Notes: generated by a model not told the origin, from the sequence alone. A DNA stretch of 64,000 nucleotides from Abelmoschus esculentus (GCA_035048815.1 JAUCBN010000055.1:2983501-3047500), one strand, 5' to 3'; shown: positions 36,001 through 48,758, numbered from the stretch's first letter. Made by a program: numbers and translations.

Positions 36001-38307
36001 CAGAGTAATTTAATGCTTGTACTTTACGATGAACAACTTGATTTTCCATTATTAAGGTTGAAGTCGTCACAAAAATTGCATTGTTGGCGCTGACTTCTCT
36101 TCTGTGTGAGTCCGGTATTCAACAGATAGGCATAGCATCTTCTCCGAATCAATCTGCTGAAACTAATTCAATTCAGATGCCACAGACATGTTATAATATG
36201 GATCAAGCATAGCAGTTTAGTGGTTCCTCCATCAATATGCAACAGCCAACCTCTATGGGTTATTCACAGCAAACTGGAACAGATTTGGTTCAGCGGCAGC
36301 AGGGTCATAGATTTCAGAATTAGATGGCCCATCCAGGATGCAGTCTAGTTTGCCACCCCTGGTTTAAACACTGGTTAATAACTAATTTCAAGTAAAAGAA
36401 ATTAAAAAATCTTGAAAATTAAGCTTATAAGATGATTTATTTGCGGGGAAATTATTGTGCCCTGTTCAGCAATTGGATAGTACTAAGATGTTTTGCAAAT
36501 TTATTGTTCTCTGTAAATTTATTGTTTGAGAAGATGGTGAAAATATAAAGATTTAAAATCTTGAGGGTCAAATTAAAGATAAAACATAAGTAAAAAAATA
36601 ATTTAGGGACTATTTAAGTAGTTTATCATTTTCTTATTATGACAGATCAGTTTCCCGTTAAAGTTTAACGGCAATAAACGTCTCAGTGACCATAAATTTA
36701 CAGCCCGAAAACGTATGTGACTATATTGCTCGATTTTCAAAATCGGTAACTGAATTTGTACTGGAGGCAAACAAACGTGACATCCGCTATAATTAACCCT
36801 TATTTATAATGCTAGTAATATATTGGAAAACTTTGCACAACTGAACTAAAATGAAAAGTAAGAGTGCCTACTATTTTATTGGTGATAACATAAGGAGAGA
36901 TCAAGAGTTCATAACAAAATAGCACAATATAAGTTCGTCAAATCCGCATCAAAAATACTTTTTACAAACGGTAATAAGCAAAATCTCAAATAAAAATAAA
37001 TTCATTACATAAGTATGCCAAAAAAGTTAAAGTAAAAAACAGAAAATGGAAAATAGGAATGAGTATAGGAAAAAAAAACATCAGAAGCTCCCTTTAGCAA
37101 CCCATTAACAGATTAGGTGTGCATCATAAAACTAGCAAAATAGAAACTTACATAGATGGATGACCAGAAAATTTTGCATATAAGCTTAATAAGATCTGCT
37201 ACATCCAGTGATGGTTTGTCAATATGCACAAGTTTATTAAATATATTGAGAAGATGAGGAAATATCTCTTGAACAATGTGGTGAACAGGGGTTCTCTCCT
37301 CCTCTGACTTGAATCTAGAATAAAGAAAACGATGGAATTAGTACTGAAAAAATGAATAGAAACAACATGAGAAGGCACTGGCCACCAAATTAAGTGAAAC
37401 ATTTTTTTTTTTGAATTAAAACAATGTAACAATTTTAAACAAATGATATAAAAAAAACTAAAGAATTCGTTCAGTGAAAGAAAAGAAAAGTATGGTGTAC
37501 TGTATACTTACTCATATTTTCTAGCAAGAATCCTTAAAACAAACAAAGCCCCATAAACCTGCTGATCTTGTAGGTTATGCTTCACCCACTCAAGAACACG
37601 TGGCCAATGCTCCGGATAGTCAGCATTGATGATAGTCTTGAGACACTCACCTAATTGCACCCTGCAATAAATCCGATATGATGATTCTTACAACTTTAGC
37701 ACATAATCTGAATGTGTCACCAATGAAACAGTAAACAATTCTAAACGAACAATGAAAAAGGGGACAGCAAATAATTGTACCTCAACAAAGGAGGAACCTG
37801 AGCCACATACACAAGAATATTATCACGAACCACATCTTTATCAAGAAGAGAAATTTTCTGTTGCTCATCTACGTTCATTAAATAGAAAACAAAAATATTC
37901 ATACTCATAAACATAAATATCAAATAAATAAATAAATAAATAAATAAAGACAATATTAAGTGATAGAAATTTTCAATACTTGGTTCAAGAGGAGCCCAAT
38001 TCTTAGCAATAAAGTTCTTAAAGTGAATAGAAGCAAATTGACGAACAGCAATCTCGAGGTTATTATCAACGATGATCTGTAATACTCTCACTAGATGCTG
38101 CGGCGTATACTGAAACTGAAAGCAAACAAAATCCAAAAAAAAAAAATGAATGAATCGATGCTTTGATCTAAAATCAAATAATCAAAACCAATTAATAACA
38201 ATTAAAATAAAAGAAACCTGATTAAGACTTTGCTCGGCAGCTTTTCGTTCAGCGGGATTGGAACTAAGAACAGCTTGAAGAACAAGAACAAGACTTGGAA
38301 GATCCAT
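24037..38307 (-). CDS. SAD2: Importin-beta-like protein, SAD2 / importin-7/8 type, 22 exons, one damaged splice junction
   Basis: Exons: 38307-38218, 38115-37980, 37868-37781, 37661-37512, 37314-37152, 34959-34775, 34673-34500, 29133-28988, 28909-28786, 28681-28501, 28391-28232, 28042-28001, 27790-27672, 27592-27406, 26898-26767, 26087-25984, 25848-25669, 25258-25119, 24983-24844, 24669-24506, 24428-24299, 24200-24037. They total 1033 codons, close to the ~1040-residue Arabidopsis SAD2. The N-terminus MDLPSLVLVLQAVLSSNPAE is the importin-beta N-terminal region. HEAT repeats follow, with family signatures [21 protein letters not shown] and VFRATLDLLVAYKDQ, then an acidic stretch (EEEAEDDDG.., DDDDEDDDSD) and a charged C-terminus. 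The product carries cargo proteins into the nucleus. All junctions are GT-AG and in phase except exon 6/7, where frame is kept only if the intron starts TT (see findings). Intron 5 holds a Pack-MULE and intron 7 a copia element; together they add about 6.4 kb. Confidence 0.93.
29642..29879 (+). repeat. 5' LTR of the copia element
   Basis: It starts TGTTGGTTATATC and ends CTGTTTAACA. It differs from the 3' LTR at three positions, all transitions. Confidence 0.95.
34174..34411 (+). repeat. 3' LTR of the copia element
   Basis: It has the same 238-bp length as the 5' LTR, preceded by the purine-rich GAGGGGGAG and followed by the AAAAA target duplication. Confidence 0.95.
35408..36049 (-). CDS. 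Captured C-terminal fragment of an SMXL (SMAX1-like, D53-type) gene with an open reading frame
   Basis: A 213-codon ORF from ATG at 36049. Residues 15-33 (NYSEDNILRAKGWPLQMLI) resemble the spacer region of SMXL6/7/8-type repressors. Residues 84-92 contain LDLDLNIPA, an EAR repression motif of the LxLxL kind. From about residue 117 it follows the C-terminus of the family (VVFKPFDFDALAQKV.. LEIDPKVMEQL.AAAYISD). The last ~10 residues are read from the left inverted repeat. The N-terminal Clp-N and most of the ATPase region are missing, so a product would be a truncated repressor tail. Full SMXL proteins are nuclear repressors degraded upon strigolactone or karrikin signalling. It lies in the same orientation as the importin gene, so it is present in that gene's primary transcript. 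Whether it is translated is unknown. Confidence 0.85.
   Translation of the reverse strand: MENQVVHRKVQALNYSEDNILRAKGWPLQMLIKQDNNTIGQDSRPVSVSKVGFVNKRKLTGSNKTTEQHEITEMVKRANRTSCLDLDLNIPAEETNDGTVENETVPENTTPWLQHFFEQPIENVVFKPFDFDALAQKVSDEMNHSFRESIGFKWSLEIDPKVMEQLHAAAYISDNNMVVTDWIAKVLTKIIFPEKMLCPSELYSTKMFCKFIV
36105..36340 (+). pseudogene. Second captured gene fragment, Gln/Ser/Met-rich, of unknown origin
   Basis: After an acceptor-like GTATTCAACAG at about 36123, one frame reads a Q/S/N-rich peptide (SPNQSAETNSIQMPQ, then after a stop SINMQQPTSMGYSQQTGTD), with another stop near 36320. Composition suggests an exon of a Gln-rich nuclear protein; I cannot name the donor. Its orientation is opposite to the SMXL fragment. 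Confidence 0.45.
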
Positions 38308-38616
38308 TCTTTTAAGTCCAAGAATCTGAAAAAAGAACAGAACCTAACCCCTAACTGCTCAAATTCAGTTGAATGAGATGAGTGTCTAGGGTTTAAATAC
38401 TTGGAGAAAGCGATGGAAATTGGGGGAAAACATATACATAAGAAAAACAATAAGAATAAAGAGTCTGCGGAGACACAGCTAAAGTTTGAGAAGAAGAGAG
38501 GAAAGGGGTTATTTACATACTTAGGGCTTATAGTTTTTGTTTTTAACTAAAAAACCATTGATTTACTTGTTTTTACTTTTTCAATCGCAGTCAAGTCATT
38601 TTTACTCTAATAGTAT

Positions 38617-39003
38617 TTTTATTTAAATATTATTATTAAAAAAATCAAATGTGATAAAAATTATTTTATTTTTTAAAATATTATATTTTTAACAATAATA
38701 TTAAAGTTAAATTCATTAGAATATGATTTTGAATAGTAATTTATTTTTTTAGATTAAAAAATTAAAGTTTAAAGTAAGATTCCGACTTTATATAGTAAAA
38801 AACTCTAAAAAAACACTAAAATCAGTAACAAAAGACTTCGACTTTGAACAATATTTTTATTTTTTTTAATTCGATCAATGTTTATAGTCGAATTTTAATG
38901 AATCCGAATTTAATATTGTTGTTTAAAGTATAATATTTTAAAAAATAAAATGATTTTTATCATATTTATAAAAAAAATAACAATAATATTTAAGTTGTTT
39001 TGC
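38617..39003. mobile_element. MITE with ~120-bp inverted repeats downstream-flanking the importin promoter
   Basis: Left TAAATATTATTATTAAAAAA..ATTTTATTTTTTAAAATATTA and right arms are inverted copies over about 120 bp around a ~130-bp centre. The 10-bp repeat CTAATAGTAT occurs at 38607-38616 and 39004-39013, consistent with a 9-10-bp target duplication. It lies about 300 bp upstream of the importin start codon. Confidence 0.75.
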
Positions 39004-39013
39004 CTAATAGTAT

Positions 39014-40648
39014 ATTTCATATGTACATGAAAAGCAAATAGAAAATGATTATATTATAGGTAGTGTTTTGGATATTTGTGATTAATTAATTGCTGTGGGA
39101 TTTTTTTTAGTTCAAAAGATATTTCATTTTATCATATTTTTATATGCTTCATTTTATATTTCATTTGATCTTTTAAAATTTTTTTATCTAATTTTAACAA
39201 CATTACTATTTTTATTTAAATATATTTCTCCACTCGCACGAAATAAATTTAATTAAAATTTTAATTTAATTTTATAATTTTTTATTTAAACACTATGAAT
39301 GGTTTTAATAAAAATATTTCGTTGTTCCTAAGAGATTTAAGTTTGAGATTTTTAAAAAAAATACGTGTATATTATTAAAAGACTCGAAGAAAATAATTTA
39401 TCATGACAACATATTTGGATGTTAAAAATATTAGAATACACTATTCTATTCTTTTATAAAACACTTTTTAAGTGTTTTTATTAGATTTTGATTGTTTTTA
39501 GTTGTTTTTCAAACCAGTTTTTTTATCCAAAACCAAAAACTAGAATTTATGGCTTTTGAGTTGGATAAATTAATTTAAAATTAAAATTACTTATTTACCC
39601 TTATAATATATTATTAAAATAATATTTATATATATTTATAAAATACTTATATATTTTATAATATTTTTATTAAAAATAAAATTATTTTATTTACAATTTA
39701 TAATTATTATGTTTATATATAATCTAAAATATAATTTATATTTTCAAATTAAATATAAAAAAATAATTTTTTTATTATAATTTAAGTTGATTTATTTAAT
39801 AATTATAACATTAACAAAAATTTTAAATTTTTATTATAACTTAAATTCACTTATACCTTACAATGTCAACTGTAAAATAGATATTTTACCTTTTTAAAAC
39901 TATTTTTTAATGTCAATGACAACACTACTTATTAAAAATATCTTCTTTACCATCCTTTTCAAATCACCTTTTTCAACTATACAATGCCAACATCAAGTAA
40001 TTTAACACGGTTCAAAGATTTACACCCAAACCTCTTTAGCTTCATCTCCACCCTTTGCACCAAATCATTTTCAATAATTACTAAAGCTAGTGATTAAAAA
40101 TTCTTGGTTCACACCTGAGTTCTAAACCAAGTAAGAACAGTTTTCTCCTTCCCTAGTGCAAGGTGGCAACGACTCCTCTTTTACTGTGAGTCTTGGGTAG
40201 TAGTGATTATTTCTGACCATAGCTCGTGTTCTATGTTCTATGCCAAGGGGCTGCCTACAATCAGACTTAACCAGGGTGGTTCTGTGTAGGCGAATTAGCA
40301 CTTCACAACTACTGTTAACAAGTACTAATGACCATCGATGCAAAGGCAGTAATGTTTATGGAATCAGCATACATAAACTTGTGTTCTCCGGTCAGGGATA
40401 GTGTCATGGGGTAAACATGATCCGAGAATTGAGTGATGCAAATATACCAAGTTGTTCATTTTGAAGCTGTGACCTATTCTTTAGGACATTTTGATCGTCC
40501 GAGGGACGACCAAACTCGATTTCTGGTATCTAGGCAATACTATCCTACTACTTTAAGTGTCAAAATATTACTCATTCCCTAAAACATTTGATGTGAGTTT
40601 CTAGACATAGTGAAACTAGTGGCCCCCTATCACTATATGTATGTAACA
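39014..40648. other. Intergenic spacer and 3' flank of the P4H gene
   Basis: 39014-39990 is AT-rich with nothing recognised. 40000-40600 has balanced composition, but no conserved ORF, splice pattern or transposon ends could be assigned. Confidence 0.4.
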
Positions 40649-43600
40649 TCAGAAAGTAGGTTTTTGCCTCATCCATTTTGTTGCAGACCATTTCTCACCA
40701 GACAAAACTTCACATCCTCCATGTATGCTATTTGGATCCGACTGTCCGTCTAGTCCCTAAAAGAAGAAAATAATACACAAACAACAAAATTAGTGAAATC
40801 CTTCTAACTACATACCAAAGACACCTTTAGTAAGTCCACAAGAATAAGACAAGGCAATTAAATAGATTCAACTTAACTATTGTATGAGTAGCAGAAATTC
40901 CACTATGAACAAACAAAATCATTGCACTTTTGCAACTGAAACCAGAAATATTGATTTACACAATTCTCAATTTGATCTACGAAATGAATTAAGTTTATAA
41001 CCCTAGCGGTAACAAATAGAAATAACAGTTTCGAGTGTCGAGAATAAGGTAAACAAAAAAAAAAAGAACATGAAATCTTAAGAGATGTACTGCAAATTAC
41101 TAATAGATTACAAGTTCAGGCACCACAGATTTATAATTATGCCAAATAATGGATGAGCAAAGTAAAGTTCAATGCATACAAAGGCATGTAAACAGGTATT
41201 TCAAATTTATGAATAAAGAGCAAGGAAACGAACCATGCTCCAGAAAAGCACTGCATCTCCTTTGATTGGTTTTACAGACAGCCCCTTTACAGTCTTCCCA
41301 CCACAGTTACAATCACCCGTACCAGCCTGAGATTTTACACCACATGTGACAAACCAATATTATGAAAAATATAACATCGAAGGTAAGGTATTTGTGGAAT
41401 GCAGCCATACAGTCCAAAGAGGACTGTGTAATTAGTGTTTCAGTTCCTATTAAATTTGTACTCTAACTTATAAGAATAGGAGTTAGATTAGAATTCTAAG
41501 CAGGTTAAACCTAAAATAGGACTCTAAAGATTGTATTTTCAGTAGGACTTACTGCTGTTGTAACCTGCCTATATCTACAGGCCTAAACATGTATTTGACA
41601 GGAAAAAAAATCAGAATAAAATTTCTTTTCATCTCGTCAGATTTTAATGGTATTTTCAAAGAAAAGTTGACAATAAAATGTAAATAAGAGGATTCAATAC
41701 AAAATCATACTAAATATTAAGCACTAGCATTTATAGAAAACGAGTAACCATTCGCAAGGCAAAGTATCAGATTTCCTATATGTAAAAGGAGCAGGAATCT
41801 TGAAGAAAATCCAAAGCCTTGAAGTAGCTATAGAAAATAAACGCATGAAAGACCGAATAATACACCTCTCTGATAGGATTAATATCTAAGTACTACAAGC
41901 TGAGAAATAAAATACGAGCTACCAATAGAGGATCACTGGAGAAGTCGGCCAAATTTACTACTAGTCTCCATTTTTAAAAAAATGATCCATTAGTCAAATC
42001 ATATTAGAATCTGATAAGACTGAAAAGCAGGGCATCCGTTGCAGTGTAGAATAGATCATTCCAACAGCAAATATTTCTTACCATCCATTATTCTAGACCC
42101 TACTCCCTCATTACACTCCCAACCATTTTCCGTAAAGAGCAAACTCGTAAATTTCTCTAGTATTTTTATTCACGGAATAAACCACCACTTGTGCAGAGAC
42201 AAGGAAAGAAATTAAGAATTCTAGTGGGTTCGAATCCATTCTTTTCCATTGAACCATTACATCTCCATAATTTTCCAACTCCATGCCTTCCTCGTGGAAA
42301 ATTGAACTCTATTTTATGCCATTGCTTTCAAGTAACTCATCCTCACTTCCAAAATCCATTTTCCCATCATTCAAATTAAAATACTAATTTTCATCCCTCA
42401 AAGCTAATCAACTTTCTTTGTAACTTTAGTACCCTTGACACCCATAGATTTCAGAAAATATCTACCCTTACTCTTTCTAGAACAAATGCATCTACAAATC
42501 GCTTATGCAAGTCAAGATAAGTAGCAAAGGTTTATTGTCAGTTAATTCTCAAAATACCTATGAAAGACAAATAAGTTGAATGCCCTTTTACATGCAATCA
42601 ATGCACCATCTACCTAATATGAATAATAATCAAGCATCGAATTTCAGGTCATATTTTCTCTTTTCTGTTCTATTCTTTTTTAAATAAAAAATAATTACCA
42701 TAGGGAAATATGTTTCTCCCCCTTCAACATCATCACTTAGATACATAAGCATAGTTGCTATTCTTTGACCCCCACGCTTCAAGTTAAACTGCAATAAATA
42801 ATGACAGCAAAGAAATGGATCAGGATTTCTCCATATCATAAGAATAGACATATCTGACACAACCGATAAATTCACCAAGTCCATTTTGGGAAAGGCTATC
42901 AACTTACAGTATCAGAAAAGTAATCATGGTGCGGCTTGTAAAACTGATCCTTTTCATACCTGTGCTGCAATAAATGTTAGCCTTGATAAAGAACATATCA
43001 GTTCTCTTTCTTTTGAGAAATATTTTACGACATTAAGGTCAGAATCCCACCTTAAAACTTGGATAAGCTCCCCATTTTCAGCTGGTATTTGAGAAAAGAC
43101 AGAAATCCGCTTTTCAATTGCCTTTCAGTTCAAAGAAAAAAATGGAGGGAAAAACAGAGTTAAACACTACTACAAAATTGAAGATAGATGTAAAGTTGTA
43201 AACAATTGCTATGCCAGAATGGAAACATACATGCAGAAGGAAATTCATCCTGAGCTGCTTTAAACATATGGTATAATTGAAAAATGGGGTAAGCAGATCA
43301 AAGCCATTTCTAATATTTATATATTTTCCCAAGTTGGCATTAATTTTCTATTTATCATATAGAGGGGAGATTATGTTTCTGAATTCTAAGACTTGCAACA
43401 AGCATATAAAGTGCCAATATTTACAAAACCATATTTTTAAATGTAAATCCTCCAAAAAATAGTATGTACACAAGAATCCCAGCTAGAAAATCATGTCACA
43501 AGCAAGAAAAGAATAGATGACATGTGAATCAGAAAGGCAAGCTAAATATGCAAGCCAGTCATTCTGTCTTCAACAAATCTGCTACCCCCATTAAGGTTAG

Positions 43601-46600
43601 GTCTGGCATTCTCTCACCAGACTCTGAAAGCACTGGAGTGGAACGGGGAGGGGATGAACTACCTCTACTAGAAAGAATCTACCCTTCTAGTCACACTCTT
43701 GACACCTCTATTGTGACATCAACCAAGTTAGTCAGACAGATTCAATTAGGACCATCTTTCTTCGGGTAAGGTGTTTGAATAAGGAACTAATAGGAATCAC
43801 ATTCACTATAAGTTACAAGGATCAGGGAGGGATTTGTTTTAAGTCCCATAAAAGGAAGCTTAGTAGTTACAACAAAAAAGGGCATAGTTCCTTCCTAAAT
43901 GAGAACAAGAGCATTGCAAACATTTTTGAAAAAACTGTCAGAGTGCAGTTTTAGAAACTACCCCTTAGCCCATCAAAATAATTTGCAGAGCGCCAGAGCC
44001 TAGTAACAAGTAAATCATATAAGACGTTTTTTTTAATATTCCATGGGGGTTTAGGGAACAATTAAATCAAATAACTAGGAGATGCACTCTCTACTTATTT
44101 CCAGTCAGGCGGGATCTGAGTTTAATACTTTAGATTACTTTGATCAGTTCATGGCATGTACCAGAAATTAGTCCCACAGGAAGATTCGTCATGAAGCAAT
44201 TACCATTAAATAGTTACGCAATGTTAGAAACAAATTTCATCAGCATTCCCATAAAACAAGCTATGATATGTATTCAGTGCATCATTCATATGCCAAATTA
44301 GACCAATGCTTGTGCACTTTTCCCCCCTTAGCTTTTAATAGACGCATTATGCATCAGCATAATCCAAAAGATCTAGGGTGGGAACCAAAAACATTCTCTT
44401 TGTTTCCAGCATTACCCTTATCTGAGAATGTATTGATGATATAGACATTTATGTTATAGAGAAGTACCTTGAAAACTAACCTGTATCATTGGATACTTTC
44501 TCTCAGTTGGATTCAAGAACATACCAGAGCTTGTCCTGACATTACTCTTGATTCCCTGAAAAACAGTAGCTGCAGTCAGATCAATTCTTGCTATGAAAAA
44601 TAAGGTCCTAAAATCTAAAAGTTATATGCCAAAGGTAGGAAATATATATTTATTGTGATAAAACTTAAGACCATAGCTGCCTTCATTCAGTATCATTATT
44701 CAGAGCATTAAAACCATAAAAAATAGCAACATACGTAGAAGTGTCTTTTTTAAATTTTGGCTAATGTACACTTAATGCATGATGCAGCTAAAGAAGGTAA
44801 GCCAATTCACCTAATTCCCACACCCTAAAACTCAAAATAGTTTTTGCTTAAGTATTCTTTATAATGAAGTAATACAAAAGAAGGGCCGAGTCCGGCATCT
44901 TTAGACAGCCTTAGAGGACGTTTGGTTTAAGTCAAGATTAACAATTTAGATGATGAAGATTACCTTGTGCCTAGGAACTTAATTTTCTTTCTATATGTTC
45001 AAAGTTCAATTTCACCCAGCATGGTTTAATAACTTTTTTCATCCTTATTCAAGTTAAGGACAAATTAGTAAAACCTTATTTATGTTTAAGGAAAATTTAG
45101 TAAAATGTGCTTTCAAGCAATCTTATATTTTGTCAACCAAACAGCAGAATCTTATATCCCAGCCAAATAAACTAAACAGGGCAATATAACATACCCAGAC
45201 GCGTGCCAAGTATTCTGAATTCAGTAATCCTATTACCACATGAAATCAAACATTCCCCAATCCGAATTCCCCCTTAAAGTAAGGTGGAAGCTTGATTGGC
45301 CAAAAGAAGCGCCTAAGTAATAGTTACCCAGAAAGTGACAAAAGCACAAAGATTAAAAAAAGAAGAAGAAGCCTCGTAATCATGTTTCCAAGTCAAACCT
45401 ACTTCAAAAAATTTGACGTAATCATAGAGTTTTATAGGACATATGCCCTCTATCAAGTCCAATTAAGAGCGAGATAATATCCACTCACTAACTTCCAGTG
45501 AACTTTACAAACTAGACATTTTACACATCGACATTTAAAAAAGAAAAGATAACTTTCATGTTTAGGTATATAACCTCAATAAATATGGAAACCTGATATG
45601 AGACTTATAATAGTGAAGACTATTTTCAATTTGCAAGAAATTAACTTGCCAAAAAAGCTTTTACACCATTAACAAGTAATTCAAGGCAAACAAAGGGTTT
45701 TCAAATAAAGATACCTTCCCAGTTGTTGCATCTACCACAGTGGAAACTTGAAGTCGAGGGCGAGCAATGGATCTAAGGTAGTCACATTCCTGCAGAGAAC
45801 AAAACTCTAGAGTTTAAAACTCTTTTGTGTTGAATCACTAATGAAGATAGCTTTCCAAACTGCTTAACTTAGGTAAATGTGATTGTTTTAGAATATTTTC
45901 CATATCATTAAGTAGTCGATGGATGAAGTGTGACAGAGCACAGATATTGAAAAGGAGCTTTTCAGTCTTCTACCCACCTGCCGTGGGAGCAGGGAAAGTT
46001 TGCTTTTCCTAAATCCTAACAAAATTTCTTTTGTGGTCTCAAAATACGTTTCCACCTAGCACCCAATCATTATGAGTTTCTTCTTTTTTTTTCTTGCCAT
46101 AACCATATATATATATATCTAACTATTTAAGTGTAAAAACATCAACTTTTACTTCTACGGTTCTACCATATTGTAGAGAGACGAACCCCTTATAAGAGAA
46201 TTTCAGCTGAATTGTTCTTACCATTGTGTGATGCAATCTACCGTCTCCTAAGGAATCCAAGCTTTACCACTAATGAATATTTTCTTCTTTATTTATTCAA
46301 TTGTCCACAATTTCATACAAATTAAAACCTTAAAGTTCTCAAAGATGTCATTCTATATCAGATAGTGATTGAGCAAATCAGATTCACAATGTGATTGTTT
46401 CTAGTATTACGAGTTCTCAATCATTGATGAGATACATACCTCATTGCTGAGGAAACTATGGAGAACAATAATCCGAGGTGACCAGCTAATTATTTCGGGT
46501 TTGACCTACATCATCAAAACCAATACCAAGTCAAAAAAATTGTTCCATAAGAAATCTCCGGATCAATTTCACACAATAAGAAAATTGTATAATAAATCCA

Positions 46601-48758
46601 AATAAAGAGTAAATAATTCACTTCAGCTTATGGTTACATCCATACTCTATCAGCCTCTAATATGCATAGAAAGCCCCCCACCCCCTCCTCCACTTTTTCT
46701 TCCCTTCGTATCAGAGTTTGCTCGATTTACTCCATGAGAAATCATGAAAGGGCCACTTGACCCACACTATTATAAAAGCGGCGAGACTTCCCCACCTCCT
46801 TTCCTCCATCAATCCCCTCCAAGTTCTGGTATATTAATTCAACAAATATAATTTCTGGGCAAATAAAATTCCAGTATAGGATGGGCAACAAGAATTTGTG
46901 ATAGTTCTTCTCTATGATAAATGCATACAAGTTTATGTATAAACTATATTCTCAAATGTCTGAGTTGCATAACATAAAGGTTTTGGTGCATTTGAGCTTA
47001 GTCCACAACATCAAATCCATGGAGCTTCTATGAGAGGGCTTGTTAGAGAATAGAATAGAACATATTCCTTCCCTAAAATAGGGAAAAGGAACTTACCAAA
47101 AACACGTACCATGGTTTTTCAATAGCATTAATGAATGTAAAATATAAACTTATGATAATTTTAAGAAAAACTATAAAAATAAATGAGATTATTACATGAA
47201 TGCTTAGGACATTATAAAACAAGACAAAGCAAAGTCCAATGCAGTAGTTGTCAAGGGAAAGTTTTCAATATAAACTTTATCTATTTATTTGGCTCTCTTT
47301 TTCCTTTTTCCCTAGAAAATCTAAAAAGATTATTTTATCATAGAATGCAGACTCGTAGCTATCCTTAAACTTCAAAAATGAAAGGGGAAAAAAGTACAAG
47401 AAACATACAAATCCAATTCGCAAACTTTCTGCTTCTTTGTCACCATGCCAATGACTCATAACTGAAAGTATAAAATGTGAAGAGACAAATGCATCAATGA
47501 CCTCACAGTAAAAAATACAGTTTGGCTAAAATAAAAGATTCCTTAACCAAAGTTCAATATATGTTAAACAATTTTCAATTACTTCATTGTTTGAGAACCA
47601 ATAAGAACCACACCAACCTCTTGGCAACTTAAGATATCCATCACTCTGACTTCTTCGCAATTTTGTAGATGGATACTCGTCACCTATTAAACATGTGAAA
47701 TAAATTTAAAAATGGAACCGTCATTGAAATTTTTCCAATGGTTATGGTAAGTAGTTGTACTTAATACTTCAATATTGCAGTAAAAAGCAAAATATTTAAT
47801 AAAATCAAAGCTTAAAAACAAAGGGAGCAACCGCAATTTGCAAGGATGAGTTCTAAGAATTCCAAAAACAAATGCCATAGCTTTTAAAGATGGCATCGCG
47901 AGAATGAGTTCTCCAAATTACAAAAGATGTCATATTTTTAAAAGCCATGGAAAAGCAAATCTTAGAATTTTGTAAATTAAGCCTACAAACAAGAAAAACT
48001 GATTTTAAATACAAAATCTAAAAATATTTATGTTGAACCTTCAATAAATATGAAGAGAGCCTAACAAAGAAACTTCATTTTTCTAAAAGTCAGATTCTTG
48101 CACAATAACATAGAAGGTAATCAAGTAAATAAAGAAACCAACATACATAAAATACATACTGCTAAAATATAGAATGATGAAAAAGTATACCATAGGAATC
48201 TTCTAATTGGCGTATGAATGCTAGCTGAAACAAAGCCCCTGCATTTCTTAAAATCAGTAACACTTAAAATAACACAACAAATCTATGGATCGAAACAATT
48301 GAAAAAATCAATCCATGCTCCAAAGCACATTAGGTTTCAATCTGTAATGAAATCTCTCTCTCTTCAACCAAGAATTACACGCTATAATTAGAAACTTAAT
48401 TAAAATTATGTTCCATAAAAATAAAAAACTAGCCAAGAAAACCAAAACCCCATTTCTAATCTCAACCAAACGCATCTATCGAATCAGCCAAATCCCCCCT
48501 TGGGAATTCATATTTCGAGAAGAAAAGAAAACCCATGATTTACAAACCATAAAAAAGTGGAATCAGCCAACATTAATTAAACATAGAAGGACAAGATATA
48601 CCCACCTAGGTATTTGAATTAGAAGTTCAAAAAAGATTTGTTGAGCACAAAAAAAAATGCTTTTTTTTTTTCTCAATCTAATGGATAGACATACCGATTA
48701 TCATTCCAACAGTGACAAATGTTAACAGTCCGAAAACAATCCTCATAGCAGGGGCCAT
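40649..48758 (-). CDS. P4H1: Prolyl 4-hydroxylase, P4H1 type, 12 exons
   Basis: Exons: 48758-48695, 48238-48191, 47683-47618, 47461-47409, 46505-46440, 45789-45715, 44555-44481, 43121-43051, 42959-42908, 42788-42699, 41326-41234, 40756-40649. Phases agree throughout and give 286 residues, the usual plant P4H length. The N-terminus MAPAMRIVFGLLTFVTVGMI is a type II signal anchor. The catalytic 2-oxoglutarate/Fe(II) oxygenase domain shows the iron ligands H183 and D185 (YKPHHDYF), distal H263 (SIHGGCE) and the 2-oxoglutarate lysine K273 (GEKWSATKW). Family blocks RPRLQVSTVVD, NLKRGGQRIATMLMYL and VEGGETYFP are present. The enzyme hydroxylates proline in extensins, arabinogalactan proteins and other Hyp-rich proteins in the ER/Golgi. 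Closest by memory is Arabidopsis P4H1. The coding sequence appears intact. Confidence 0.95.
41420..41655 (+). mobile_element. Possible copia LTR remnant in intron 10 of P4H1
   Basis: A block from about TGTAATTAGTG (41426) to ATTTTAATGGTATT (41641-41654) has LTR-like features: CTGCCTATATCTACAGG, an AATAAAATTT polyadenylation-like motif, and a TGGTAT that resembles the start of a tRNA-Met primer-binding site. There is no internal region or second LTR. Confidence 0.35.

Larger units (their letters stand above)
35138..36799 (-). mobile_element. Pack-MULE (Mutator-like, non-autonomous) carrying gene fragments, in intron 5 of the importin gene
   Basis: It begins GGGTTAATTACAGTGGAGGT and ends with the inverse of GGGTTAATTATAGCGGATGT. 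The terminal inverted repeats run about 310-330 bp (left about 35138-35450, right about 36467-36799). An exact 9-bp target duplication TTATTTATA flanks it (35129-35137 and 36800-36808), the Mutator hallmark. The ~1-kb interior has no transposase. It carries an SMXL fragment on the minus strand and a second fragment on the plus strand. This is the layout of a Pack-MULE. Confidence 0.93.

Noticed and set aside
37921..37947. AAAT tetranucleotide run
   Set aside because: Simple microsatellite in importin intron 2.
40122..40343. 73-codon minus-strand ORF downstream of P4H1
   Set aside because: No family resemblance; I could not connect it to exons or a transposon.
43524..43769. 81-codon ORF within a P4H1 intron
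   Set aside because: Low-complexity, no recognisable domain, opposite to the host gene and in a clean GT-AG intron.
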